Of a stretch of DNA of 64,000 nucleotides, positions 52,075 to 60,953 are shown piece by piece. Within the stretch, counting starts at the first letter, position 1. Each line of letters begins with the position of its first letter. Origin of the DNA: Clostridium merdae (GTDB lineage: Bacteria; Bacillota; Clostridia; Oscillospirales; Acutalibacteraceae). The stretch covers positions 248,001 through 312,000 of the forward strand of contig NZ_FXLN01000002.1 in NCBI RefSeq assembly GCF_900176635.1, given 5' to 3'. The position numbers and the translations under genes are program-made. A model generated the notes under the pieces. The model was not told where the DNA came from. It saw nothing but the letters and a program-made list of their open reading frames with translations, and searched no databases.

Positions 52075-53403
52075 ATGGAACTTGGTAGCTGGTCGATTAT
52101 TCAGGCCCCTTCGTTGCTGGCATTAATTCCGCTCGCAGTATACATCATCATGGTGTTTAGGGGAAAAGACAATACATCCGGTATCATTGTCGGTATCGCC
52201 ATTGGCGCGCTGATGATGGGCCAAAACCTAAAAATGCTTGCATCTGCATTTGCAGCAAGCCTTGGCTCAAGTACTGCCCTCATCGGTGTAATTATTATGA
52301 CGGGTGCTGGCCTTGGCGTTCTGATGACGGAGGCAAGGGTCACACATACGCTCGTATATTGGATTGTAAAGAGGATTGGAGTAAACACTCAAACAAAAGC
52401 CAAGGTTACGCTCATCATCTGTTCCATTTTGGTGTGCGGTTTGCTTGGTACTCTGGGCGGCGGCAATGCGGTAATTGCCCCCATTCTAATTCCCTTGATG
52501 GCAGCACTAGGTGTAACGCCTACTGTGGTTGCCGCACTGTTTAAGGTATCTGGTGAAGTGGGCTTGATGGTAGGCCCCCTAACTGGTGTTACGCTAATTA
52601 CCATGGAGGTGACTGGACTTTCCTATGGTCAGCTCATGGTTGGTGCCGTTATTCCGTTTTCAGTGTTCTGGCTGGGTGGCATGTGGTTTGCTGTAAAACG
52701 CACCCAGAAGCGTACCGAGGGCAAGGAATTCTATAAGCTGGATGATATGCAGGACATTAATGAGATTGTTGTAACGCCCAGAGAGCGTACAACGACCATT
52801 GCATTTTTGGCTGCATTCTTGCTTCTAATTGCGTACGGGATTATGACAAAGCAGGGCACAAGCTATGCGCTAATTGTTATGATTATTCTTTCTGCGGTGG
52901 TTGGCATTTTGAGCCGCATGAACATAGACCATGTGGTCGAATCCATGTCGAAGGGTATTGCGTCGCAGGCAAAAATGTTTGTAGTATTTGTAACGATCGA
53001 CGTTCTGCTCAATTTGGTTACCCTTGGCGGCGGCTTTGATGCGATTTCGAACCTTTTGGGCGGTGTAGCAGGTTCCAGCGCTACGGCAGTTATGCTAATT
53101 GCTTCCGTAGTGGGCGGCTTTGGAATTGAAGCGGCGGCAGTTGCCGAAATTAAGATCATTTCTGAAATGTTCGGTGCAGCGGCCATTACGAGTGGTCTTC
53201 CCATGACGATGTTTGCTATCGCGATTTTGTCGGCAACTCGTTTGACCGGCGGCATTTACCCCACCAGCAATATGATGGGTCAGCTCGGTATTGCGCATAG
53301 CGAAAATACCCGTGAAATGCTGGAGGCAAACTGGATTGCCAGCGGTTCCGCTATCGCTTTTGTAGTCATTTGGGCACTCATTGGGCCAATGATACTAATG
53401 TGA
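52075..53403 (+). CDS. Ion-transporter-superfamily membrane protein, GntP / Na+:H+ antiporter type
   Basis: A 442-residue protein of about 12 helices. Blocks such as LIGVIIMTGAGLGVLMTEA, CGLLGTLGGGNAVIAPILIPLMAALG and GEVGLMVGPLTGVTLITMEVTGLSYGQ (about residues 162-188) indicate the GntP/NhaC/DcuC-like transporter superfamily; I cannot decide between an organic-acid symporter and a sodium-proton antiporter. It starts the region with DUF3870, alanine dehydrogenase and cell-wall peptidases, which suggests import or export of an amino acid or peptide. The start is ATG behind GAGGAGG. Confidence 0.8.
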   Translation: MELGSWSIIQAPSLLALIPLAVYIIMVFRGKDNTSGIIVGIAIGALMMGQNLKMLASAFAASLGSSTALIGVIIMTGAGLGVLMTEARVTHTLVYWIVKRIGVNTQTKAKVTLIICSILVCGLLGTLGGGNAVIAPILIPLMAALGVTPTVVAALFKVSGEVGLMVGPLTGVTLITMEVTGLSYGQLMVGAVIPFSVFWLGGMWFAVKRTQKRTEGKEFYKLDDMQDINEIVVTPRERTTTIAFLAAFLLLIAYGIMTKQGTSYALIVMIILSAVVGILSRMNIDHVVESMSKGIASQAKMFVVFVTIDVLLNLVTLGGGFDAISNLLGGVAGSSATAVMLIASVVGGFGIEAAAVAEIKIISEMFGAAAITSGLPMTMFAIAILSATRLTGGIYPTSNMMGQLGIAHSENTREMLEANWIASGSAIAFVVIWALIGPMILM

Positions 53404-53431
53404 TATTGTAAAGATAAGAATGTACCGAAAT

Positions 53432-53493
53432 GTACGTTCGCAGCACGTTCTGGTATTGCCGCAAGGAGTGCCGATGTGCTGCGGGTACTTTTC
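53432..53493 (+). terminator. Hairpin after the transporter gene, possible terminator
   Basis: CGCAGCAC (53439-53446) and GTGCTGCG (53476-53483) pair perfectly, supported by flanking GTAC/GTAC, and are followed by TTTTCGG. The U-run is short, so partial termination is likely. The remaining part of the 328-bp gap up to 53731 shows no gene. Confidence 0.5.
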
Positions 53494-53731
53494 GGGATGA
53501 TAAACAACGGTTTTATTTTCAGTAAGGCAGCAAACCTGCATTGCAGTAGAAAGTGGGAGCCCGTTGCGTGTGCTTAGCCAAAGGGAGCTTTGGCTTAATA
53601 TGAGTGAAATAAGGGACGAAGTAAACAACGAGTCCCCATACAGTGGCAGGCAAAGGCCGCTGTAATCATTCAACGTCCGCAGAGTGTTGCAATTGCTGGA
53701 AAAGACCGGGGCATATGAAAGGGGCTTGGGT

Positions 53732-54070
53732 ATGGAATATCCCGAGAACACAGTGTATCTGGTTGGTCACGCGAAGGTGGCCAGCGATAATCCAATTAGC
53801 ATTTCCTATGGAATTTTCTTTCTGCCTTTTGTTGTGGATTTGCATACCCACCAGATTATAGATGTATCTTGTAATGCAATTCTGGATATCAGCAGAGATT
53901 TTATTCGTAGCATGCTTGTTGGCTGTGACCTTCTGGATGGGCTTGATGAGGCAATACACCGGGTGCGAAGCCGGTATTTTGGTTCCTCACAAAAAGCCTT
54001 GGTAGCAGCTCTGCGTGACGCAAACGGAAGACTGCGAGATATTTTGTCTACCCAGCAAGTAAATGGGTAG
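53732..54070 (+). CDS. DUF3870 domain protein
   Basis: A 112-residue cytoplasmic protein. The blocks NTVYLVGHAKVASDNPIS, GIFFLPFVVDLHTHQIIDVSCNA and a C-terminal YFGSSQKALVAALRDAN follow the DUF3870 pattern of a small alpha/beta protein with an invariant GxA near the start. Function is unknown; relatives are found with amino-acid or peptide catabolic genes and GntR regulators. The ATG at 53732 follows AAAGGGG. It is 27 bp upstream of ald and probably co-transcribed with it. Confidence 0.8.
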   Translation: MEYPENTVYLVGHAKVASDNPISISYGIFFLPFVVDLHTHQIIDVSCNAILDISRDFIRSMLVGCDLLDGLDEAIHRVRSRYFGSSQKALVAALRDANGRLRDILSTQQVNG

Positions 54071-54097
54071 AACACAAAATCAGGAGGCATTGCTTTT

Positions 54098-55210
54098 ATG
54101 ATAATTGGAACTGTGAAAGAAATAAAAAATAATGAATTCCGAGTAGGGCTTACTCCCGACCATGTAAAAGCATATAGTTGTGCGGGGCATACCGTATATG
54201 TTGAAAGGGATGCCGGAATCGGCTCTGGTTTTTCAAATGAGGAATACACCCGTGCAGGAGCTGCAATTTTAGATACGGCTAAAGAAGTGTGGGACGCCTC
54301 CCATATGATGGTGAAAGTTAAGGAGCCGCTGGAAGCGGAATACGGATTTTTTCACAAAGATTTGATTTTATATACGTACCTGCACCTTGCGGCTGACCGT
54401 GCTTTAACAGATGCTCTTTTAAACGCGGGCGTAAAGGGTGTGGCATATGAAACGCTAATTGAGCGGGACGGCAGCATTCCCCTGTTGGCACCTATGAGCC
54501 AAATTGCTGGCCGCCTGAGTGTTCAGGAGGGAGCAAAGTACCTGGAGAAGCCGATGGGTGGCTCTGGCGTTTTACTCTCCGGTGTTCCCGGCACACCAAA
54601 AGCAAAGGTGGTTATTCTTGGTGCGGGAACGGTTGGAACCAATGCCTGTAAAATTGCGGTGGGCATGGGAGCCGATGTAACAATAACCGACGTTAGCCTA
54701 CCGCGCCTTGCTTACTTAGACGACGTGTTTGGTGCGCGGATACAAACCATTTACAGTACTGATACCGCAGTGGAAAACGAGCTTGCCAAAGCAGACCTCG
54801 TGATTGGCTCGGTATTGATTCCGGGAAAAAAGGCACCGAAAATTATACGGCGCTCTTATCTTCAGAACATGCGCCCCGGTAGTGTGATTGTAGATGTAGC
54901 GGTGGATCAGGGTGGTTGCTGCGAAACTACACATGTTACCTACCACGATGACCCGGTGTATACCGTAGACGGCGTGGTGCATTATTGTGTTGGTAACATG
55001 CCGGGTGCCGTTCCCAGAACCTCTACCATCGCGCTGACCAATGCAACGTTGCGTTATGGCTTGCAAATTGCAGAATATGGTTTGGAGCAGGCATGCCGAA
55101 AGAATTCGGTTCTATACTCGTCGGTAAATACCTATAATGGTACTTGTACCTGCTTTAATGTAGCCGACGGTTTTGGCATGGACTCCTGTTCCGCAGAAGA
55201 ATTATTTTGA
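54098..55210 (+). CDS. ald: Alanine dehydrogenase
   Basis: Ald catalyses NAD-dependent oxidative deamination of L-alanine to pyruvate and ammonia. The 370-residue length and the blocks IGTVKEIKNNEFRVGLTP (start), MMVKVKEPLEAEY near 70-82, PLLAPMSQIAGRLSVQ near 128-143 and VVILGAGTVGTNA near 170-182 (dinucleotide fold) are typical, and the substrate Lys and His are kept in VKVKEP and YLHLAADR. It follows DUF3870. Alanine released by the peptidases encoded next to it is the likely substrate. Confidence 0.96.
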   Translation: MIIGTVKEIKNNEFRVGLTPDHVKAYSCAGHTVYVERDAGIGSGFSNEEYTRAGAAILDTAKEVWDASHMMVKVKEPLEAEYGFFHKDLILYTYLHLAADRALTDALLNAGVKGVAYETLIERDGSIPLLAPMSQIAGRLSVQEGAKYLEKPMGGSGVLLSGVPGTPKAKVVILGAGTVGTNACKIAVGMGADVTITDVSLPRLAYLDDVFGARIQTIYSTDTAVENELAKADLVIGSVLIPGKKAPKIIRRSYLQNMRPGSVIVDVAVDQGGCCETTHVTYHDDPVYTVDGVVHYCVGNMPGAVPRTSTIALTNATLRYGLQIAEYGLEQACRKNSVLYSSVNTYNGTCTCFNVADGFGMDSCSAEELF

Positions 55211-55315
55211 AAAAATTAATACTATATTATATCAAAAATAACTTTAATTAAGGCAACGAAAGCCTACCCGGAATTGAGCCAGAAGCTTTTATATAGGAAA
55301 GGGGATACCGGTTCT

Positions 55316-56740
55316 ATGAAAAAGTTGTGCGCCCTTACCATGAGTGCAATGATGGCATGTACAGTTATTGCATACCCTGCTACCACTGCGTTTGCAGTCA
55401 CCCCCAAGGATGCAGCACAGAATCTGCTGCAAGTGCCTACTGCGCAAAACGTAACTGCCGAGATGCAGCAGGCTTCCTATTGGATTAACCGTATACCAAA
55501 TGCCAACGCAGTGGTTCTGTCTCAAGATCAAATCCGGACGTTCAATAGTACCGCACGGGAAACACTCGGTACCGGAGTTTTATATGATTTAAGTTCGTAT
55601 GGAGACACTTTTGCCGGTTCAGAACTCAAAAAGCTGATTGAGTCGCAGGCTTCTGTCCCTTCTGGCGATTGGTTTGTAGATGGCAGAAAGCTGGAGCCCT
55701 CCGACTGGCAAGGCCTGAAGGAACAGACGAATACGGAAAGCATTGCCACTGCAAACCCAGTTCGTTTTGGGGTTACGGTTCTCCGCTCCAGCATTCGCAG
55801 TTTTCCCAGCAAATCCGTTGTTACAGATGAAGCGACGGATTTAGCGTACGATATTCTTCAGGAGACGGCAGTGCTGTGCAATGAGCCGGTGGTTGTTCTT
55901 CATGAATCCACAAACAGGCTGTGGTACTATGTAGTATCTGCTTATTACCGGGGGTGGATTCCCGTTTCGGATATTGCCCTCTTTGAAAACAAAATGCAAT
56001 GGGAGCAGGCTCGTGTTCACAAAGATTTTCTAGTAGTAACAGGCAATCGGGTTCGTTTGGAGCAAACGCCTTACTCACAAGCGTTGTCTGAGCTAGAGCT
56101 CTCTATGGGTACCATCATTGATCTGGTTAACAAAGAGGAAATACCGGCTAAGGTAGCGGAGCGCAAACCAATGAACAATTATGTGGTTAAGCTTCCGGTT
56201 CGGCAAGCTGACGGTATGGTGAAGTACGAATATGCGCTTCTCCCTGTGAATCGCGATGTCAGCGTAGGGTACCTGCCTTATACCCGGGCAAATGTAATAG
56301 TGCAAAGCTTTAAAATGCTAGGCGATACTTACGGGTGGGGAGGGATGCTCAACGCAAGAGATTGCTCTTCCTTAACCTACGAGGTTTACCGCTGCTTTGG
56401 TTTCCAGCTTCCCCGCAACTCTGGCGATCAAGCGAAGATACCATGCTTAACGTATGATTTTGCGGGTAAATCGACTGCCCAGCGCAAACAAATATTAGAC
56501 CAACTAAAACCCGGTTCTATTTTGCAGCAGCCTGGGCACATTACGCTCTATTTAGGAAAAGTGGATGGCCGTTATTATGTGATAAACTCTACGGGAGGCT
56601 TTGCCCCCGAGGGTACCGGTGCTACACCCACCACTCGAATTCGCAGTGTCGTGCTCAACGACCTTACGGTTCGCCGGGCAAATGGTACCTCTTGGCTTGA
56701 TTCTTTAACCAAAGCAAAAGAGATTGGCACACCGGCATAA
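55316..56740 (+). CDS. Secreted SH3 / NlpC-P60 endopeptidase (YkfC-like)
   Basis: A 474-residue exported cysteine peptidase. The signal peptide ends near YPATTAFA. The middle holds two SH3b-like domains (about 140-300), and the C-terminal NlpC/P60 domain has the catalytic triad Cys350 (RDCSSLTYE), His408 (GHITLYLG) and a polar third residue Asn424 (INSTGG). This layout matches YkfC and dipeptidyl-peptidase VI, which cut gamma-D-Glu-diamino acid bonds in wall peptides to release L-Ala-D-Glu. Next to alanine dehydrogenase and an M19 dipeptidase it makes a consistent wall-peptide use pathway. RBS spacing is slightly long. Confidence 0.88.
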   Translation: MKKLCALTMSAMMACTVIAYPATTAFAVTPKDAAQNLLQVPTAQNVTAEMQQASYWINRIPNANAVVLSQDQIRTFNSTARETLGTGVLYDLSSYGDTFAGSELKKLIESQASVPSGDWFVDGRKLEPSDWQGLKEQTNTESIATANPVRFGVTVLRSSIRSFPSKSVVTDEATDLAYDILQETAVLCNEPVVVLHESTNRLWYYVVSAYYRGWIPVSDIALFENKMQWEQARVHKDFLVVTGNRVRLEQTPYSQALSELELSMGTIIDLVNKEEIPAKVAERKPMNNYVVKLPVRQADGMVKYEYALLPVNRDVSVGYLPYTRANVIVQSFKMLGDTYGWGGMLNARDCSSLTYEVYRCFGFQLPRNSGDQAKIPCLTYDFAGKSTAQRKQILDQLKPGSILQQPGHITLYLGKVDGRYYVINSTGGFAPEGTGATPTTRIRSVVLNDLTVRRANGTSWLDSLTKAKEIGTPA

Positions 56741-56879
56741 AGAGCGAAAAGAAAGTAAAATAACGATTCATATTGGCATACCAAGGGACTAAGATTTCGA
56801 TTTATTTATTTTGGGAAGAAGGTTATGTACACTGCGGTGCTGTTTAAATTTGCGTTCCGCAGTTGTGAGAAAAGAGGCT

Positions 56880-56908
56880 CCCCGCTCCAAAAAGGATGAG
56901 GGGCGGGG
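56880..56908 (+). repeat. GC-rich hairpin upstream of the dipeptidase gene
   Basis: CCCCGCTCC pairs with GGGGCGGGG (one T-G) around an 11-nt loop, ending about 15 bp before the dipeptidase RBS (AAGGAG). It may be an intercistronic stability element; no U-run follows. Confidence 0.45.
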
Positions 56909-56933
56909 AAGCTGACCGGAAAGAAGGAGAAGT

Positions 56934-57878
56934 ATGTCTATCATCGATTTGCACTGCGACACCATTTCCGTTTTACTGGAGAGCAAAGAACCGCTCCTCT
57001 CCAGCGACCGAAATGTAAGTATAGAAAAAATGCGATCTGCAGATGTATTGTGCCAATTCTTTGCCATGTACATTTGTTTAACCAACTTTGAGGATGTGGA
57101 TGGCGCGTATGATTACCTAAAGAAAATGCATGCTCATTACCTGTGGGAACTGGAAGAAAATAAAGAGTTTATTCGCCCGGCCTTATGTGCACAGGATTTA
57201 CATAAAAACAGGGCAGAGAAGAAGATTTCTTCCATTCTTACAGTGGAAGAGGGCGGTGTGATAGGGGAGAAACTCGAGCGCCTGGAGGAGCTGCACGACA
57301 TGGGTGTGCGGCTCATTACACTCACATGGAACTACGAAAACGCACTGGGGTACCCTAATTCAGACGACCCCACGGTTATGAATGCCGGATTAAAGCCCTT
57401 TGGCAAAGAGATTGTGGAGCGGATGAATGAGCTGCATATGCTGGTGGATGTTTCTCACTTGTCTGACGGTGGGTTTTGGGATGTAATGGAGCTTACAAAG
57501 GGGCCCTTTGTGGCATCTCATTCCAACGCCAGAGCCGTACGTGATTTTCGCCGGAATCTTTCGGATGATATGCTACGTGCCCTCGCGGAGCGGGGCGGAG
57601 TGACTGGGATTAATTTTTATCATAAGTTTTTAGGAGAGGACGGACAAGGCAGTGTAGCCGATATGGTTCGCCATATCGAGCATATTCGCAAGGTTGCGGG
57701 AATTGATGTAATTGCACTGGGTAGTGATTTTGACGGTTTCTCCGGCCCATGTGAAGTTCGCGATTGCACCCAATTCGGCAAGCTGACAGACGCTTTGACT
57801 GCCGCGAAATTTACAGACGAAGAAATCGAAAAAATTTGTTGGAAGAATGCTTTGCGTGTGATAGATAGTGTTCTGTAA
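56934..57878 (+). CDS. Membrane dipeptidase (M19, renal dipeptidase family)
   Basis: A 314-residue zinc dipeptidase. Metal ligands are His7 and Asp9 (DLHCDT), Glu in LTVEEGG near 105, and His in VDVSHLSDG and ASHSNAR; the C-terminal LGSDFDGFSG holds the last conserved Asp. There is no signal peptide, so it is cytoplasmic like most bacterial members. The enzyme splits L-X-D-Y and L-L dipeptides, including L-Ala-D-Glu-type substrates. It fits downstream of the NlpC/P60 enzyme and alongside alanine dehydrogenase. Confidence 0.94.
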   Translation: MSIIDLHCDTISVLLESKEPLLSSDRNVSIEKMRSADVLCQFFAMYICLTNFEDVDGAYDYLKKMHAHYLWELEENKEFIRPALCAQDLHKNRAEKKISSILTVEEGGVIGEKLERLEELHDMGVRLITLTWNYENALGYPNSDDPTVMNAGLKPFGKEIVERMNELHMLVDVSHLSDGGFWDVMELTKGPFVASHSNARAVRDFRRNLSDDMLRALAERGGVTGINFYHKFLGEDGQGSVADMVRHIEHIRKVAGIDVIALGSDFDGFSGPCEVRDCTQFGKLTDALTAAKFTDEEIEKICWKNALRVIDSVL

Positions 57879-57906
57879 GCGCGCTTTAAAAAGTATTATA
57901 AGAATG

Positions 57907-57943
57907 GAAAAAGGGAGCTGAATTTATTCAGCTCCCTTTTTAA
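57907..57943. terminator. Bidirectional terminator between dipeptidase and GntR genes
   Basis: AAAAAGGGAGCTGAA-TTTA-TTCAGCTCCCTTTTT, a perfect stem with T-runs on both strands between convergent genes. Confidence 0.94.
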
Positions 57944-57961
57944 TTAATTTTTAAGTAAGAT

Positions 57962-58609
57962 TTATAGAACCGCCAACACTAGCCGTAAAACCTGCTGGTA
58001 AGAGGCATCTAGGTGTTCGCTCATCAGCTTGACCGCTTTTTGACGATCATTTTTCAATATGACATCGATTAATTCCGTATGTTCTTGGTAGCGTGGTCTG
58101 CATTTTTTATTTTGTTCCAGCATAAACACTCGAATCAGCGTTAAATAGTCCAGGCAACATTCCAGCAGCCTGGCTGCATATTGATTGTTTACACTTAACA
58201 TCAATACCATATGGAATTCATTATCGAGCTGCACGAGCTCACGAGATTCCTGTGTGGGAGAAGTGCAAATGGTGATAAACTTATTGCGTGTTTCCAAAAG
58301 CCAGCTGCGGTCAATGTTTTGCATTCCCTTTTCCAGTGCGTGCGGTTCCAGTATTTGCCGCAGTTCGTATACATCTTGCAGGCGCCTTGGGGAAATATGG
58401 GCAATTCGGTGACCCTTGCGAAATTCCCTCACAATCAGCTTTTCATACTCTAAAATAAGAAAAGCTTCCCGAATAATCTTTTGGCTGAAATCTGGGTACT
58501 TACTTCGAACCTGAGCTTCGCTAATGGCCTCTCCCGGTTTGCAATTTTCATAGATGATATAATTCTTGATGGTGGTATACGCCGGGTTGTTCAAATATTG
58601 GAATTGCAT
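57962..58609 (-). CDS. GntR-family (FCD domain) regulator
   Basis: A 215-residue regulator with an N-terminal winged helix (TTIKNYIIYENCKPGEAIS then SEAQVRSKYPDFSQKIIREAF) and an FCD ligand-binding domain with VYELRQILEPHALEKGM and a conserved DNEFHMVLMLS that carries the metal-ligand residues. ATG 58609 follows GAGGG at 5 bp and is preferred to GTG 58621. Convergent with the M19 gene, it probably controls the peptide locus to its left; the ligand is unknown. Confidence 0.88.
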   Translation of the reverse strand: MQFQYLNNPAYTTIKNYIIYENCKPGEAISEAQVRSKYPDFSQKIIREAFLILEYEKLIVREFRKGHRIAHISPRRLQDVYELRQILEPHALEKGMQNIDRSWLLETRNKFITICTSPTQESRELVQLDNEFHMVLMLSVNNQYAARLLECCLDYLTLIRVFMLEQNKKCRPRYQEHTELIDVILKNDRQKAVKLMSEHLDASYQQVLRLVLAVL

Positions 58610-58662
58610 GTTTACCCTCACTTACCTAACCGCAATTATTAAAGGCACTATTGACTTCTTCT

Positions 58663-58691
58663 ATCATAATTAATTTTGGGCAAAAAGTCAA
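58663..58691 (-). promoter_or_regulatory. Promoter of the GntR gene
   Basis: Minus-strand TTGACT (58691-58686), 17-bp spacer and TATGAT (58668-58663). It lies about 55 bp before the GntR start. The gap up to 58799 has no other gene. Confidence 0.7.
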
Positions 58692-58799
58692 TTTTATCCT
58701 AAAAAACATGCGGTTTTAAAAGGGGGAATAATGCAATTTGCATATAAACATAAGAATTTGCTTATTATTGCAAATGATTACTGGGTAGAAGATAGCGGT

Positions 58800-60035
58800 T
58801 TATACTTGAAGAGGAAACGAAACAAGAAATGTGGTGCCGGAACCTGTGGTGCTTATCGCGCTAATTTTTGCACCATGTGCTTCTGCAATTGTTTTGGCTA
58901 TGGAAAGCCCTAGGCCATAGCCCTCGGTTTTTCGTGCGCGAGATTGGTCTACCCGATAAAATCGCTCGAAAATATGCTCCAGTTGTTCGGTGGGGATAAT
59001 CTCGCCGGTGTTATGCACCAACAGCCTTGCTTTTCCCTGTGCTTGCTCAAGGGTTACCGTAACGACTCCCCGCTCGCCTGCATATTTGCAAGCGTTATCC
59101 AATAATATCACCATAAGCTGCTGCAAACGGGCGGAATCCCCCAATACGATCAGGTTTGGTGTAATGTTGCTGTTGAGTGTAACACCCTGCTCAAACGCAA
59201 CAGACTCATAAGGCAAGAGACTGCTCCAAGCAATATTGCTGAAGTCCACGGGAGTTTGTGGTGCGGGAAGGCGTTTGGAATCGGATTTCGCAAGAAACAA
59301 CAGGTCATCAACCAAATCTTTCATACGTGTTGCCTCTGTATGGGTGTACTGCACCCATTTAAGCTGTTGCTCAATTGTGCTGTCACGGTGGGAAAGTAGA
59401 ATTCCGATATTTGCTAAAATAACGGTTAGCGGGGTTTTCAGCTCGTGGGAGGCGTCCGCCACAAACTGTCGCTGTTGCTTCCATGCGTGCTCCACCGGTC
59501 GCAGCGCCCAGCGTGAAAGATAAACGCTTATCAGGAAAAAGGCCAGTAATCCGCCTAGCCCCACAAGCAAGGCCGTTACTAAAAGACTGCGGATGGAATC
59601 GCGCTCGTGACCTCGGTCTGCAAAGGCGATTTTGGTACCGCTTAGCGTATTCTGTTTTAAAAAACGCAGGTCAAGCGACGAAATGGTTCCTTCTTGTGAA
59701 TTTGCTTGTAGAGCCTGCTGTACTGCCTGCTCTAATATTTGCTCTGAAATTTCTGTGTTTTGCCCCACTGTCTTTTGAATTTCTGAATCACTGTCAAGAA
59801 TTACGCAAACAATGGGTGTAGCGGGAGGAAGGTTTTGGGGTTTTCCTGCTCCAATTTCAAATTTAGGCGGTACTTTTTCTGAAGAACGGAATAGTGCCAT
59901 CTTCATGTCGTTTATGCTGTTGTTTTCCAGACGCTGAAAGCTGGTATAGAGTAAAACAGAAAAAACAATAAGAAGAACCGAAAACACAAGAGACATATTA
60001 ATCAGTATAAATTTTCGCCGCAGCTTCTGAATCAT
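58800..60035 (-). CDS. Sensor histidine kinase, OmpR-partner type
   Basis: A 411-residue membrane kinase. Two membrane helices (about 12-33 and 150-172) enclose an extracellular sensor domain of some 115 residues. The HisKA block is SHELKTPLTVILANIGIL with the phospho-His near 193, followed by the HATPase motifs LLDNACKYAGE (N box) and GYGLGLSIAKTIAEAHGA (G2). The start overlaps the regulator stop by 4 bp. It is divergent from the VTC/DUF4956/surface-protein genes and probably controls them; the signal is unknown. Confidence 0.93.
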   Translation of the reverse strand: MIQKLRRKFILINMSLVFSVLLIVFSVLLYTSFQRLENNSINDMKMALFRSSEKVPPKFEIGAGKPQNLPPATPIVCVILDSDSEIQKTVGQNTEISEQILEQAVQQALQANSQEGTISSLDLRFLKQNTLSGTKIAFADRGHERDSIRSLLVTALLVGLGGLLAFFLISVYLSRWALRPVEHAWKQQRQFVADASHELKTPLTVILANIGILLSHRDSTIEQQLKWVQYTHTEATRMKDLVDDLLFLAKSDSKRLPAPQTPVDFSNIAWSSLLPYESVAFEQGVTLNSNITPNLIVLGDSARLQQLMVILLDNACKYAGERGVVTVTLEQAQGKARLLVHNTGEIIPTEQLEHIFERFYRVDQSRARKTEGYGLGLSIAKTIAEAHGAKISAISTTGSGTTFLVSFPLQV

Positions 60036-60709
60036 AAAATAGTCTCCTCCAAACGGTAGCCTACTTTGCGTACCGTACCAATAGTAACCTTTGAGCCGAT
60101 AAAAGCTAGTTTCTTTCTTAAAAAGGAAATATATGCTTCTACGTTATTGTCTTCTGCACCGGATTCCGTACCCCATACCTTTGTTATCAGCTCTTCTTTC
60201 GGCATGATCATGGAAGGGTTGTTGAGAAGCAGCCGCATCACTTCAAATTCCTTAAAACCAAGGTGTACCGATTTCGAATTGCTTTGCAGGGTATAGGAGG
60301 ATAAATTCAGTGTAACATCTGAAAATTTCATTTCTTCTAATATAACATCACCTTGGCGGCGGGTAAGCGCACGTACTCGGGCAAAGAGCTCCTCGGGTGA
60401 AAATGGTTTCGTCATGTAATCATCTGCCCCGCAGTCCAGCCCAGTCACCTTGTCCGTTATTTCATCGCGAGCCGTGAGCAGAAGAACGGGGGTTGCTATT
60501 TTTTTGGCACGCAAAGCGCGAACCACTTCAAAGCCGTTTCGCTTCGGCAACATAACATCCAATACGATTACATCGTAATCTCCCATTTCTGCATATGCAA
60601 GGCCGTCTTCTCCGTCATGAACCACATCTACCGTATATTTTTGTTCGGTCATAATTTGAGCGAGTGCTTCCGCTAAGCGAACCTCATCTTCTACAATTAA
60701 TACGTTCAC
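60032..60709 (-). CDS. OmpR-family response regulator
   Basis: A 225-residue regulator. The receiver domain shows VLIVEDEVRLAE, the phospho-acceptor Asp in VIVLDVMLPKRNG near 51 and Lys in DDYMTKPFSPEE near 100; the C-terminal winged helix contains LGFKEFEVMRLLL and the VEAYISFLRKKL recognition region. The GTG at 60709 was chosen because GGGGAGGGG sits 5 bp upstream; a longer frame exists without RBS. It is transcribed with the kinase gene, leftward from the gap that also serves the VTC operon. Confidence 0.93.
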   Translation of the reverse strand: MNVLIVEDEVRLAEALAQIMTEQKYTVDVVHDGEDGLAYAEMGDYDVIVLDVMLPKRNGFEVVRALRAKKIATPVLLLTARDEITDKVTGLDCGADDYMTKPFSPEELFARVRALTRRQGDVILEEMKFSDVTLNLSSYTLQSNSKSVHLGFKEFEVMRLLLNNPSMIMPKEELITKVWGTESGAEDNNVEAYISFLRKKLAFIGSKVTIGTVRKVGYRLEETIL

Positions 60710-60781
60710 AGTTACCCCTCCCCACACTTATTGCAAATGATTTAAATAATGATAATCGTACCGTTATTTATTGTAATCGGT

Positions 60782-60829
60782 AAGGCTGAAATTACTCTGA
60801 AGCAGCACTTTCAGAGTAATTTCAGCCTT
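60782..60829. terminator. 19-bp perfect hairpin in the divergent regulator / VTC gap
   Basis: AAGGCTGAAATTACTCTGA and its exact complement flank a 10-nt loop, and TTTTGTTA follows on the plus strand. No gene upstream on the plus strand needs a terminator, so it may end a short transcript, insulate the divergent promoters or attenuate the VTC operon. A possible promoter TTACTT-18-TAGCAT lies after it, near 60855-60885. Confidence 0.55.
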
Positions 60830-60953
60830 TTGTTATATTCTGGTTGCACAGCAATTACTTCAAGCGTTTTGCTCAGTGTAGCATATCAAAATAAATTGTT
60901 CTAGTTAAAGATGCTTGTGTATTGAAAAAACAATTGGATGGAGGAAAGTGATT

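Noticed and set aside
58731..58913. Plus-strand frame of 60 codons starting in the GntR/kinase gap
   Set aside because: It runs antisense into the kinase C-terminus, and the composition is not protein-like; no RBS at a good distance beyond a GGGGG run.
60728..60775. Fur box suggested by AATGATAAT upstream of the response-regulator gene
   Set aside because: Only one half resembles the 7-1-7 Fur consensus and the symmetric half is missing.
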